This document shows positions 1-7,554 of a stretch of 28,355 nt of DNA, piece by piece. The DNA comes from CAG-791 sp002390025 (GTDB lineage: Bacteria > Bacillota > Clostridia > Lachnospirales > Lachnospiraceae). The notes under the pieces were generated by a model. The model saw only the letters and a list, made by a program, of their open reading frames with translations, made no database searches and had not been told where the DNA came from. The translations under genes and the position numbers were made by a program. The stretch's first letter is position 1. The number at the start of each line of letters is the position of its first letter. Location of the stretch: contig CAMNLR010000171.1 of assembly GCA_946543465.1 (NCBI GenBank), positions 1-28,355 of the forward strand, read 5' to 3'.

Positions 1-7
1 TTAAACG

Positions 8-91
8 GCGTTCGCCCCATTCGCGGAGCGAATTTAGCATGGGCGAACGCAAGTTACTGTCACGCCCCTCGAGAGGGCGTGAACAGTAACT
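8..91. repeat. Two tandem perfect-stem hairpins upstream of rpsB
   Basis: The first hairpin has a 10-bp stem (GCGTTCGCCC at 8-17 with GGGCGAACGC at 41-50) and contains a second 6-bp stem (ATTCGC 19-24 with GCGAAT 28-33). The second hairpin pairs 52-67 with 75-91 over 16 bp, with one bulged A at 82. Neither is followed by a T-run, so a simple intrinsic terminator is unlikely. The form resembles REP/BIME-type palindromic elements or a structured processing site. That is inference; only the base pairing is seen directly. Confidence 0.6.
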
Positions 92-129
92 CCGCAAAAA
101 GATTCAGGCTTATAACCTGTAATTACCTC

Positions 130-158
130 TTGCACAATCTCACCAAGTGTGTTATTGT
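130..158 (+). promoter_or_regulatory. Predicted sigma-70/A promoter of rpsB-tsf
   Basis: TTGCAC at 130-135 and TATTGT at 153-158 are separated by exactly 17 bp. This places a start about 130 nt upstream of rpsB and leaves a long leader. It is a motif match only. Confidence 0.45.
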
Positions 159-209
159 TTTTAAGTTGCAAATTTTATGTCTTTTTATCAGACACGCGTC
201 CCAGCGGAT

Positions 210-267
210 GCCGGTGCTCTTTGAAGCAAAGGGTGGCAGAATCCTCAATGACCGCGAAAGGGCGCGG
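210..267 (+). promoter_or_regulatory. Structured rpsB leader, possible S2 autoregulatory element
   Basis: Two hairpins precede the rpsB ribosome site. CTCTTTG (217-223) pairs with CAAAGGG (227-233), extended by GCC/GGC at 210-212/235-237. CCGCG (252-256) pairs with CGCGG (263-267). The AGGAGG site is at 282-287. Ribosomal protein S2 genes are often autoregulated through leader RNA, so this could be such an element, but I cannot assign it to a named leader family. Confidence 0.35.
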
Positions 268-296
268 AAGAAAAACCAGTTAGGAGGAAACTAAAC

Positions 297-1064
297 ATGG
301 GTATCGTATCAATGAAACAGCTCCTGGAAGCAGGCGTGCACTTCGGTCATCAGACAAGACGCTGGAACCCCAAGATGGCTCCCTACATCTTCACCGAGCG
401 CAACGGCATCCACATCATCGACCTGCAGAAGTCTGTCATCCTCGTAGATGAGGCTTACAAGGCAGTTTTCCAGATCGCTGAGCAGGGCGGCACAATCCTT
501 TTCGTCGGCACCAAGAAGCAGGCTCAGGACGCTGTCAAGGCCGAGGCAACCCGCTGCGGCATGTACTATGTCAACGAGAGATGGCTCGGCGGTATGCTGA
601 CCAACTTCAAGACCATCCGCAGCCGCGTCGAGCGCCTTCGCAAGATCGAGCAGATGGCTCAGGACGGCACTTTCGAAGTCCTTCCCAAGAAGGAAGTTGC
701 AAAGCTCCAGAAGGAGTGGGACAAGCTTGAGAGAAATCTCGGCGGCATCAAGGACATGACCCGTATTCCCGATGCAATTTTCGTAGTTGACCCCAAGAAG
801 GAGAGAATCTGCGTGGCAGAGGCTCATGCACTCGGCATCACTCTGATCGGTATCGGCGATACAAACTGCGATCCCGAAGAGCTTGACTTCATCATCCCCG
901 GCAACGACGATGCAATCCGTGCAGTCAAACTGCTCTGCAGCAAGATGGCAGACGCTGTCATCGAGGCAAACCAGGGCGCAGAGGCTGACGCTGCCGAGCA
1001 GGAAGCTCTTGCAGAAGAGTCCGCAGCATCCGAGGCTGAGCAGGCTGCAGAGGGAACTCTCTGA
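297..1064 (+). CDS. rpsB: 30S ribosomal protein S2
   Basis: This is a structural protein of the small ribosomal subunit needed for S1/mRNA engagement and 30S assembly. The 255-residue product opens with the typical S2 start (MKQLLEAGVHFGHQTRRWNP) and has the family blocks NERWLGGMLTNFKT and IPDAIFVVDPKKE. The last 30 residues form an Ala/Glu-rich acidic tail, common in Firmicute S2. AGGAGG at 282-287 sits 9 nt before the ATG, fixing the start. It is the first gene of an rpsB-tsf pair, a near-universal order. Its 3' end is odd: a 15-bp sequence spanning the TGA stop is repeated once, 19 bp downstream. Confidence 0.98.
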   Translation: MGIVSMKQLLEAGVHFGHQTRRWNPKMAPYIFTERNGIHIIDLQKSVILVDEAYKAVFQIAEQGGTILFVGTKKQAQDAVKAEATRCGMYYVNERWLGGMLTNFKTIRSRVERLRKIEQMAQDGTFEVLPKKEVAKLQKEWDKLERNLGGIKDMTRIPDAIFVVDPKKERICVAEAHALGITLIGIGDTNCDPEELDFIIPGNDDAIRAVKLLCSKMADAVIEANQGAEADAAEQEALAEESAASEAEQAAEGTL

Positions 1065-1088
1065 TTTCAAAAAAACTCTCTGATTTCA
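1055..1088 (+). repeat. 19-bp-period direct repeat spanning the rpsB stop codon
   Basis: AACTCTCTGATTTCA occurs at 1055-1069 and exactly again at 1074-1088. The first copy contains the native TGA (1062-1064) and the second carries a TGA at 1081-1083. The remaining rpsB-tsf spacer (1089-1234) shows no terminator, consistent with co-transcription. Confidence 0.8.
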
Positions 1089-1234
1089 GAAAAGCCTGAG
1101 AATACACCGGCCTGTTAAGAGTTTTGAAAAACCGTGAACAGCAGCCGGGAACCGGATACAGAACATACTGCCGCGGATTTCCCGCAGGGATTTTTGCGGC
1201 ACAGATAAACAGATAGATCGAAAGGAAGTACACT

Positions 1235-2182
1235 ATGGCAATTACAGCTGCACAGGTTAAAGAGCTGCGCGAGGCTACCGGCGCAGGTATGATGGACTGC
1301 AAGAAGGCTCTGATGGAAACCAATGGCGATATGGACGCCGCTGTTGAGGTTCTTCGCAAGAAGGGTCAGGCAAAGGCTGAGAAGAAGGCCAGCAGAATCG
1401 CTGCAGAGGGCATCTGCCTCATCGCTTCTGACGGCGACCAGAAGGCAGCCGTTGTTGAAGTCAACTCCGAGACCGACTTCGTCGCACAGAACGAGAAGTT
1501 CCGCACCTACGTCGCAAAGGTTGCAGACCAGGCTCTGAAGACCGAGGCCAAGGACATCGACGCATTCATGGCTGAGCCCTGGATCGAAGACGGCTCCAAG
1601 ACTGTCAGCGAAGCACTTGTCGACATGATCGCTGTCATCAGCGAGAAGCTGAGCATCCGCCGCTTTGAGCAGGTCACTGCACAGGACGGCTGTGTTGTCT
1701 CCTATCTGCACGGCAAGGGCCGCATCGCCGTTATCATCGACGCCAAGACCGGTGTTGTCAATGACGCAGTCAAGGAAGCCCTGACCAACGTTGCTATGCA
1801 GGTTGCAGCTATGTCTCCCAAGTATGTCACCGTGGACGAAGTTCCCGAGTCCTACAAAGAGCACGAGAAGGAGATCCTTCTTGCCCAGGCGATCGAAGAG
1901 AATGAGAAGCTTCCTGAGAACAAGCGCAAACCTCAGAACATCATCGAGAAGATGCTCATCGGCAGACTTAACAAAGAGCTCAAGCAGATCTGCCTGTACG
2001 ATCAGGTTTATGTCAGAGCTGAAGACGGCAAGCAGACCGTCGCACAGTATCTGCAGCAGGTCGGCAAGGCCAACAACACAGATCTCTCTGTCCGCCGCTT
2101 CATCCGTTTCGAGACAGGTGAAGGCATCGAGAAGAAGGTTGAGAACTTCGCTGAGGAAGTTATGAGCCAGATCAAGCACTGA
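1235..2182 (+). CDS. tsf: Translation elongation factor Ts
   Basis: EF-Ts is the nucleotide-exchange factor that releases GDP from EF-Tu in the cytoplasm. The 315-residue protein starts with the conserved UBA-like N-terminal module and signature TGAGMMDCKKAL (about residues 16-27). It continues with NSETDFVAQNEKF, the hallmark of the EF-Ts core, and a later stretch (SYLHGKGRIAVIIDAKTG) typical of the dimerisation-domain region. The ribosome site AAGGAAG lies just before the ATG. It follows rpsB by 170 bp and is closed by a strong terminator, so the two probably form one transcription unit. Length and motifs are ordinary. Confidence 0.98.
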   Translation: MAITAAQVKELREATGAGMMDCKKALMETNGDMDAAVEVLRKKGQAKAEKKASRIAAEGICLIASDGDQKAAVVEVNSETDFVAQNEKFRTYVAKVADQALKTEAKDIDAFMAEPWIEDGSKTVSEALVDMIAVISEKLSIRRFEQVTAQDGCVVSYLHGKGRIAVIIDAKTGVVNDAVKEALTNVAMQVAAMSPKYVTVDEVPESYKEHEKEILLAQAIEENEKLPENKRKPQNIIEKMLIGRLNKELKQICLYDQVYVRAEDGKQTVAQYLQQVGKANNTDLSVRRFIRFETGEGIEKKVENFAEEVMSQIKH

Positions 2183-2225
2183 TAATCTCCGATCGTAACT
2201 GATTGCGGGAGTATTACGCAACATA

Positions 2226-2264
2226 AGCGCCTGTATGATTTCTTTTCATACAGGCGCTGCTTTT
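2226..2264 (+). terminator. Intrinsic terminator of rpsB-tsf
   Basis: A perfect 13-bp stem pairs 2226-2238 with 2246-2258 around a 7-nt loop, followed by GCTTTT. It lies 44 nt past the tsf stop. Confidence 0.9.
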
Positions 2265-2370
2265 CATATTGCCGTAAAAGTTGTATGATAAGACGATAGA
2301 AATCGGGGCAGCACCCCGAAACCACATGATCCTGCTGTCTTGAGTGAGTCTTGAACCGGAAGGATTTTGC

Positions 2371-3234
2371 ATGATTATAAAGAGAATTAATGATAATACG
2401 ATCAGCTGCACCATTACTGCAGAGGATCTGCGCGCAAATGGTTTTGAACTCGATGATTTTTTTGACCGCAAAAAAGAGGCGGTGGAATTTATCAGGCAGA
2501 CCGTTGCGCAGATTGCCAATTCCGAGAATTTTGATCTGCAGGGAGAACTGACAACCATGCGGGTCTCTGTGCTTCCGGACCACTCTCTGAATCTTCTGAT
2601 CACACGGGAGACATCCTCTGAAGGAGTTGCCCGTGAGGTGCGGAGGATTGCCAGGAGCATCTTTGATTCCGTTACCTCCAGAGCTGCGGAAAAGGCATCC
2701 AGAAAAGATTCGGAGAAAGAGGACAATGCCTCCGAAAACCTGATGAAATCCCTGCTGTCGGATATTTCCGAGCATTCCGGCAAATCTGCAGACGGACAGG
2801 AGACGGACAGGAAGGGCCCTTCAGCGGCCGATGCCTTCATGTTCTCCTTCTTCTCTGTGCGGGATGCCATGAACTGCTGCAAGGTTTTTGCAGGCGCGGG
2901 TCCTGTGGAATCTTCTCTGTACTACCTGCGGGAGGATGACACCTATTTTCTCATTATCCGCCGCACGGAGAATACGCCGGAGGGATTTGAAAAATGCGTC
3001 CTCTCGGCCAATGAATTCGGAGAACTGGTGACATCGGAGCAGCAGTATATTGCCTATGTCACAGAGCATGGGATGTGCATAGCCGAGGAGCATGCCATCG
3101 AGATGTTCCTGAATGTGATCCCGGGACTGAAGATGCCGGCGGCTCCCAAAACAGAGCCGGCGCAGAAAAAGAGAGAAGAGGGGAAGGGCAGACGGCGTGC
3201 CTCAGCGGTCTCCCGCTCCTCCGAGGAGGCGTGA
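2371..3234 (+). CDS. mecA: MecA/YpbH-type adaptor protein
   Basis: MecA proteins are adaptors that deliver substrates to the ClpC AAA+ unfoldase in Firmicutes. The N-terminal block MIIKRINDNTISCTITAEDL followed by a DDFFDRKKEAVEFIRQ helix matches the MecA substrate-binding domain. A middle, Glu/Ser/Lys-rich linker (about residues 100-165) leads to a C-terminal domain (about 165-260: SLYYLREDDTYFLIIRR, then EFGE and YVTEHGMCIAEEHAIEMF) like the ClpC-binding half. The 287-residue length is somewhat longer than typical because of a basic tail of about 25 residues. GGAAGGA at 2358-2364 supports the ATG at 2371 over an in-frame GTG at 2344. The TGA overlaps the next gene's ATG (TGATG), implying translational coupling. 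The family call is from motif resemblance. Confidence 0.8.
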   Translation: MIIKRINDNTISCTITAEDLRANGFELDDFFDRKKEAVEFIRQTVAQIANSENFDLQGELTTMRVSVLPDHSLNLLITRETSSEGVAREVRRIARSIFDSVTSRAAEKASRKDSEKEDNASENLMKSLLSDISEHSGKSADGQETDRKGPSAADAFMFSFFSVRDAMNCCKVFAGAGPVESSLYYLREDDTYFLIIRRTENTPEGFEKCVLSANEFGELVTSEQQYIAYVTEHGMCIAEEHAIEMFLNVIPGLKMPAAPKTEPAQKKREEGKGRRRASAVSRSSEEA

Positions 3235-3968
3235 TGCGGCTGAACCAGTATATTGCAGCCTGCGGTGTCTGTTCGCGCCGCGAGGCTGACCGGCTGATCG
3301 AAGCGGGGGAAGTTCTCGTGGACGGTGTCCCTGCCAGGCTGGGCATGAACCTGCGCGGTGACGAGACCGTCACAGTGCGGGGAAAAGTAGTGCAGTCACA
3401 GCAGACGTCGGTTGTCGTCGCCTGGTATAAACCGGTCGGCGTGACCTGTACGGCGCGTGATCCGCACGCAGACAAGACTGTTGCGGATGCCTTCCGATAT
3501 CCTGTGCGCCTGACCTACGCCGGCAGGCTTGACAGGGATTCGGAAGGCCTTCTTCTGATGACCAATGACGGAAAACTGATCGATGCCATGATGCGCGGTG
3601 CCAACGGACATGAGAAGGAATACATTGTCCGTCTTCGCAGCAGGATCTCCGATGGGGAGCTGCACCGGCTGGAAAAGGGAATCTACCTGCGGGAACTGGA
3701 GAAAACCACCAGGCCGTGCCGGGTGGAGCGCCTGGGAGACAGGACCTTCCGCATTGTCCTTACCCAGGGCCTCAACCGCCAGATCCGCCGCATGTGCCGT
3801 GCCCTTGGGCATGAGGTGCGCACACTCAAGCGCACCAGGATCGTGAATATTGAGCTGGGTGCCCTGAAGCCGGGACAGCAGCGGAAGATCGAGGGAGAAG
3901 AGCTCCGGCAGCTTTACGAGACTGTCATGACACAGGACACCGGAAAAAGCGGAAATAAACGGAAGTGA
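3234..3968 (+). CDS. rluF: 23S rRNA pseudouridine synthase, RluF/RsuA family
   Basis: The enzyme isomerises a uridine in 23S rRNA to pseudouridine. Residues 1-50 are an S4 RNA-binding domain (MRLNQYIAACGVCSRREADR). The catalytic motif GRLDRDSEGLL places the nucleophilic Asp at residue 100. NGHEKEY and LTQGLNRQIRRMC match the RluF branch better than RluB or RsuA. The protein is 244 residues. The ATG overlaps the mecA stop, with AGGAGG at 3224-3229. An in-frame extension back to 3075 lies wholly inside mecA and is rejected. The last codons (GKSGNKRK) are already part of the 10-bp tandem array that continues downstream, so the repeat has shaped the C-terminus. Confidence 0.9.
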   Translation: MRLNQYIAACGVCSRREADRLIEAGEVLVDGVPARLGMNLRGDETVTVRGKVVQSQQTSVVVAWYKPVGVTCTARDPHADKTVADAFRYPVRLTYAGRLDRDSEGLLLMTNDGKLIDAMMRGANGHEKEYIVRLRSRISDGELHRLEKGIYLRELEKTTRPCRVERLGDRTFRIVLTQGLNRQIRRMCRALGHEVRTLKRTRIVNIELGALKPGQQRKIEGEELRQLYETVMTQDTGKSGNKRK

Positions 3969-4070
3969 GCTGTGATAAACCGAAATAAGCGGAGATAAAC
4001 CGATATAAGCGGAGAAAAACTGCAATAAACAAAAATATACGGCGGAAATATACGGCAATAAACTGCCGGC
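3941..4070 (+). repeat. Degenerate 10-bp tandem array across the rluF stop codon
   Basis: From 3941, units of 10 bp run almost without gaps: CGGAAAAAGC, GGAAATAAAC, GGAAGTGAGC, TGTGATAAAC, CGAAATAAGC, GGAGATAAAC, CGATATAAGC, GGAGAAAAAC, TGCAATAAAC and so on. The endings AAGC/GAGC and AAAC alternate over the first eight units, suggesting a 20-bp higher-order unit. One unit near 4041-4053 is 13 bp. The rluF stop TGA (3966-3968) lies in unit three. The remaining spacer to ligA holds only a small GGACA/TGTCC hairpin. Confidence 0.85.
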
Positions 4071-4121
4071 TGACTGATCCGGGAAACCGATGATCGGGAC
4101 AACTGTCCGGGGCGAGGAAAA

Positions 4122-6260
4122 ATGTCTGAAGAGAAGAAAAAATACTCTGCTGAACAGCGAAAGAGGATGGAATACCTGACAGAGCTTTTAAACCGCGCGT
4201 CAGAGGCCTACTATGCCCGTGATACAGAGATCATGTCCAACCTGGAATATGATGCTCTCTATGATGAACTGCGGGCCCTGGAGGAGGAGACGGGCGTTGT
4301 CATGGCCGGATCCCCCACTGTCCATGTCGGTTATGCAGCGGTGGAGGAGCTTCCCCGCGTGAGACATGAGCAGCCCATGCTGTCTTTGGACAAGACCAAA
4401 TCCAGAGAGGATCTGGCAGCCTGGCTGGGAGACCACAGGGGCCTTCTGTCCTGGAAGCTGGACGGACTGACAGTGGTCCTGACCTATGAGAAGGGAAGGC
4501 TCTCCAGGGCCGTGACGCGCGGCAACGGGGAGATCGGAGAAGAGATCACTGCAAATGCAGCCACATTCCGCAATATCCCGGCTGTGATCCCCTTTACCGG
4601 GAAACTCACCTTGCGCGGAGAGGCTGTGATCCGCTATTCGGATTTTGCCCGGATCAATGAGGAGATCGCCGCCGAGGCGGCCCTGAAAGGCACTCCGGAG
4701 GAGCTGGGCTACAAGAACCCCAGAAACCTCTGCAGCGGCTCTGTGCGCCAGCTGGACAGCTCTGTGACGGCAAAGCGCCGCGTGCGCTTCTATGCCTTTA
4801 CTCTTGTCGAAGCTTCGGCAGCGGATGATGAGCCCGGACTTGAGATTCCCGACTTTGCAAATTCCCGCCTTGAGCAGCTGCGTTTTCTGCAGGCCCAGGG
4901 CTTTGAGACGGTAGAGACGCAGATCGTGACAGGACAGACTGTCGGGGAGACAGTCGGCAGGTTTGAGCAGAAGATCACCGATTTCGATATCCCTTCGGAC
5001 GGACTGGTCCTTCTGTTTGATGACATTGCCTACGGCGAGTCCCTGGGCCGCACCGCCAAGTTCCCCAGAAATGCCATCGCCTTCAAGTGGGCGGATGAGC
5101 TTCAGGAGACGACGCTGACGGAAGTGGAATGGAGCGCCAGCCGCACGGGCCTGATCAATCCCGTGGCCATCTTTGAACCTGTTGAACTGGAGGGGACAAC
5201 GGTCCGCCGCGCGTCCGTGCACAATGTCAGCATTGTCCGGGCCCTGCAGCTGGGAATCGGCGACCGGGTGACTGTCTACAAGGCAAATATGATCATTCCC
5301 CAGATCGCGGAAAACCTGACCAGATCCGGGACCCTGGAGATCCCCTGCAGGTGTCCTGTCTGCGCAGGCCCCACCCAGATCCGGCGGGAGATCGACACCG
5401 AGGTCCTGGTCTGTACAAACCCGGAATGTCCCGCCAAAAAGATCAAGGCCTTTACCCTGTTCGCCAGCCGCAGTGCCATGAACATCGAGGGACTCTCGGA
5501 GATGACCCTGGAGAAATTTATCGCGGAGGGCTTTATCCATGAATTTGCGGACATCTACCATCTGGATGACCACCGCGATGCCATCGTGGAGATGGAGGGA
5601 TTCGGCGAAAAGTCCTACGCCCGCCTGATGGAGAGCATTAACAGATCCAGAAATACCACCATGCCCCGCCTGGTCTTTGCCCTCGGCATTACTGGTATCG
5701 GCGCCGCCAATGCAAGAGTCCTGTGCGATCACTATGCGGACGATCTGCAGGCCATCCGCACCGCCTCTGCGGAGGAACTGGGACAGGTGGAGGGAATCGG
5801 CCCCGTCCTTGCGGCGGCCGTATCCGAATGGTTTGCCGACGGGAAAAATCTGGGCGTGCTGGACCGTCTGCTCGAGGAGGTAAAGCCCTCTGTCAGGGGC
5901 AGCATACGGGCCTTTGCACGGCAGGATGCCGCAGCAGCAGGCAATTCTGACGCCGGGGACAGCCCGGATGCAGAGACTTCCCCGGAAACCGGCTCTGCCG
6001 CCGCCGGGGCGGATCCTATAGCCGGAAAGACCTTTGTCGTGACCGGAAAGGTCTTCCATTTCCCCAACCGCGATGCGCTCAAGGAACTGATCGCCGACCG
6101 CGGCGGAAAGGTCACCGGCAGCGTCTCCGCAAAGACAGATTATCTGATCAACAACGATGTCACATCGACATCTTCAAAGAATAAAAAGGCCGCACAGCTG
6201 GGGATCCCCATCCTCTCCGAGGAGGATTTCATGAAGCTGGCGGGACTGAAAGCAGAGTAA
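4122..6260 (+). CDS. ligA: NAD-dependent DNA ligase
   Basis: LigA seals nicks in duplex DNA using NAD+ as AMP donor, in replication and repair. The 712-residue protein shows the N-terminal Ia region (YYARDTEIMSNLEYDALYDEL), the adenylation domain with nucleotidyl lysine K112 in KLDG, and the motif TRGNGEIGEEIT. It then has an OB fold, a four-Cys zinc finger (CPVC ... CTNPEC near residues 410-435) and helix-hairpin-helix repeats (GITGIGAANARVL, VEGIGPVLAAAV). An Ala/Gly/Asp/Ser linker (about 605-635) leads to a C-terminal BRCT domain (about 637-712). GAGGA lies just upstream of the ATG. The sequence LLSWKLDG departs from the more usual ExKIDG context, so it may belong to a divergent clade of LigA. 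Confidence 0.97.
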   Translation: MSEEKKKYSAEQRKRMEYLTELLNRASEAYYARDTEIMSNLEYDALYDELRALEEETGVVMAGSPTVHVGYAAVEELPRVRHEQPMLSLDKTKSREDLAAWLGDHRGLLSWKLDGLTVVLTYEKGRLSRAVTRGNGEIGEEITANAATFRNIPAVIPFTGKLTLRGEAVIRYSDFARINEEIAAEAALKGTPEELGYKNPRNLCSGSVRQLDSSVTAKRRVRFYAFTLVEASAADDEPGLEIPDFANSRLEQLRFLQAQGFETVETQIVTGQTVGETVGRFEQKITDFDIPSDGLVLLFDDIAYGESLGRTAKFPRNAIAFKWADELQETTLTEVEWSASRTGLINPVAIFEPVELEGTTVRRASVHNVSIVRALQLGIGDRVTVYKANMIIPQIAENLTRSGTLEIPCRCPVCAGPTQIRREIDTEVLVCTNPECPAKKIKAFTLFASRSAMNIEGLSEMTLEKFIAEGFIHEFADIYHLDDHRDAIVEMEGFGEKSYARLMESINRSRNTTMPRLVFALGITGIGAANARVLCDHYADDLQAIRTASAEELGQVEGIGPVLAAAVSEWFADGKNLGVLDRLLEEVKPSVRGSIRAFARQDAAAAGNSDAGDSPDAETSPETGSAAAGADPIAGKTFVVTGKVFHFPNRDALKELIADRGGKVTGSVSAKTDYLINNDVTSTSSKNKKAAQLGIPILSEEDFMKLAGLKAE

Positions 6261-6317
6261 TACTATAACAATACCATTTATACATCATCAGTGCAGTGCT
6301 GTGGAAAAGAGGATAAT

Positions 6318-7265
6318 ATGCCGATCAGGATTAAAAATGGACTTCCTGTAAAGGAAAAACTTGAGAGGGAAAACTTATTTGTGATCGATGAAAAGAGAGC
6401 GATCGATCAGGACATCCGTCCGTTGGAGATCTGTATTCTGAATCTCATGCCCACCAAGGAGGAGACAGAGCTTCAGCTTCTGCGCATGCTTTCCAACACA
6501 CCGCTGCAGCTCAACGTCACTTTTATGAGGATGAGTTCCCACCAGTCAGTCAATGTATCCGCCTCTCATCTCATGCATTTTTATTATTCATTTTATGAAT
6601 TGAAGCACAGAACCTTTGACGGTCTGATCATCACCGGGGCACCGGTGGAAAAGATGGAGTATGAGGAGGTGGATTACTGGCCTGAACTGTGTGAAGTCTT
6701 TGAGTGGAGCAAGTCCAATGTCACCAGTACCTTCCACATCTGCTGGGGGGCGCAGGCCGGCCTCTACTATCATTACGGCCTTCCCAAAAAGCTTCTTCCC
6801 AAAAAACTGTTCGGCGTCTATTCCCACAAGGTGCGCCACCGCAAAGAGCCCATCGTGAGAGGCTTCGACGATTATTTCCTGATCCCTCACAGCCGCTACA
6901 CGGAGGTGCCGGCAAAGGCCATCCATTCCTGCAAGGAACTCAAGATACTGGCGGAGTCCCCTGAGGCGGGCATCCTCCTGTGCATGTCCCTGGACGGAAG
7001 GCGTTTCTTCATCATGGGACATCCCGAATATGACCGCAACACACTGAGGGATGAGTATAACAGGGATGTCCGCAAGGGACTCAAGATCGATGTCCCGCTC
7101 AATTACTTCCCCGATGACGATCCTTCTCAGCGTCCCCTTCTGCAGTGGCGCTCCCACAGCAATAACCTCTACTGCAACTGGATCAATTACTATGTCTACC
7201 AGGCAACACCGTATGATCTGAACGAAATTTCGGACAAGGCCTGGGAGTGGAAACCCAAGGAATAA
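6318..7265 (+). CDS. metA: Homoserine O-acetyltransferase (MetA family)
   Basis: MetA acylates homoserine in the first committed step of methionine synthesis. The 315-residue protein has the nucleophile Cys142 in HICWGAQAG and the His235/Glu237 pair in GHPEYDR, exactly at the positions used in E. coli MetA numbering. Residue 111, in TGAPVEKMEYEEVDYW, is Glu; in this family Glu111 is associated with acetyl-CoA and Gly111 with succinyl-CoA, so an acetyltransferase is predicted despite the frequent succinyltransferase label. The ATG at 6318 follows GAGG; an earlier in-frame start at 6291 would add nine unconserved residues. The 57-bp gap from ligA has no terminator. The partner enzyme MetY is encoded at 20560-21834. 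Confidence 0.95.
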   Translation: MPIRIKNGLPVKEKLERENLFVIDEKRAIDQDIRPLEICILNLMPTKEETELQLLRMLSNTPLQLNVTFMRMSSHQSVNVSASHLMHFYYSFYELKHRTFDGLIITGAPVEKMEYEEVDYWPELCEVFEWSKSNVTSTFHICWGAQAGLYYHYGLPKKLLPKKLFGVYSHKVRHRKEPIVRGFDDYFLIPHSRYTEVPAKAIHSCKELKILAESPEAGILLCMSLDGRRFFIMGHPEYDRNTLRDEYNRDVRKGLKIDVPLNYFPDDDPSQRPLLQWRSHSNNLYCNWINYYVYQATPYDLNEISDKAWEWKPKE

Positions 7266-7295
7266 TACTGCTGGCTCATGCATCCTGCATGCATT

Positions 7296-7336
7296 GCGCC
7301 GGATCCGGAACTGTTTCCCGGACCCGGCGCTTTTTT
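7296..7336 (+). terminator. Intrinsic terminator after metA
   Basis: GCGCCGG (7296-7302) pairs with CCGGCGC (7324-7330), extended by TCCGG/CCGGA, and is followed by TTTTTT at 7331-7336. It probably ends the mecA-rluF-ligA-metA run. Confidence 0.92.
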
Positions 7337-7444
7337 CATTTGCAAAAAACAGAAATTAAGGTAAAGACAGAATAATTAAGGCGCCGGCGCACACCGTTAA
7401 AAAACAATATGCTATCTTATTTTCATGAACGGGAGCTTGTTTAC

Positions 7445-7473
7445 TTGACAACGGCACCCGGAAAAACAATAAT
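7445..7473 (+). promoter_or_regulatory. Predicted promoter of the zinc-ribbon membrane protein gene
   Basis: TTGACA (7445-7450, consensus) and AATAAT (7468-7473) are 17 bp apart. The leader contains a strong purine-rich ribosome-site-like stretch (7513-7524) inside an 8-codon mini-frame, ATG 7510 to TAA 7536, ending 18 nt before the main ATG. Otherwise nothing was recognised in the 7337-7554 spacer. Confidence 0.6.
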
Positions 7474-7554
7474 CATATTGATGACACCAACAGCATCGAG
7501 ACCTACTTCATGGAAAGGGGGAGGCGGTATTTTTAACCGGATACCGTAAAAATT

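Noticed and set aside
79..294. A 71-codon frame upstream of rpsB
   Set aside because: It overlaps the hairpin, promoter and leader of rpsB, has no ribosome site and its composition is not protein-like.
4200..6059. A 619-codon open frame antisense to ligA
   Set aside because: It is a shadow of a GC-rich gene: ligA on the other strand has every family motif, while this frame has no recognisable domain or ribosome site.
6261..6317. A SAM riboswitch or T-box before metA
   Set aside because: Only 57 bp are available and no matching stems are visible. The 91 bp before metY likewise show none.
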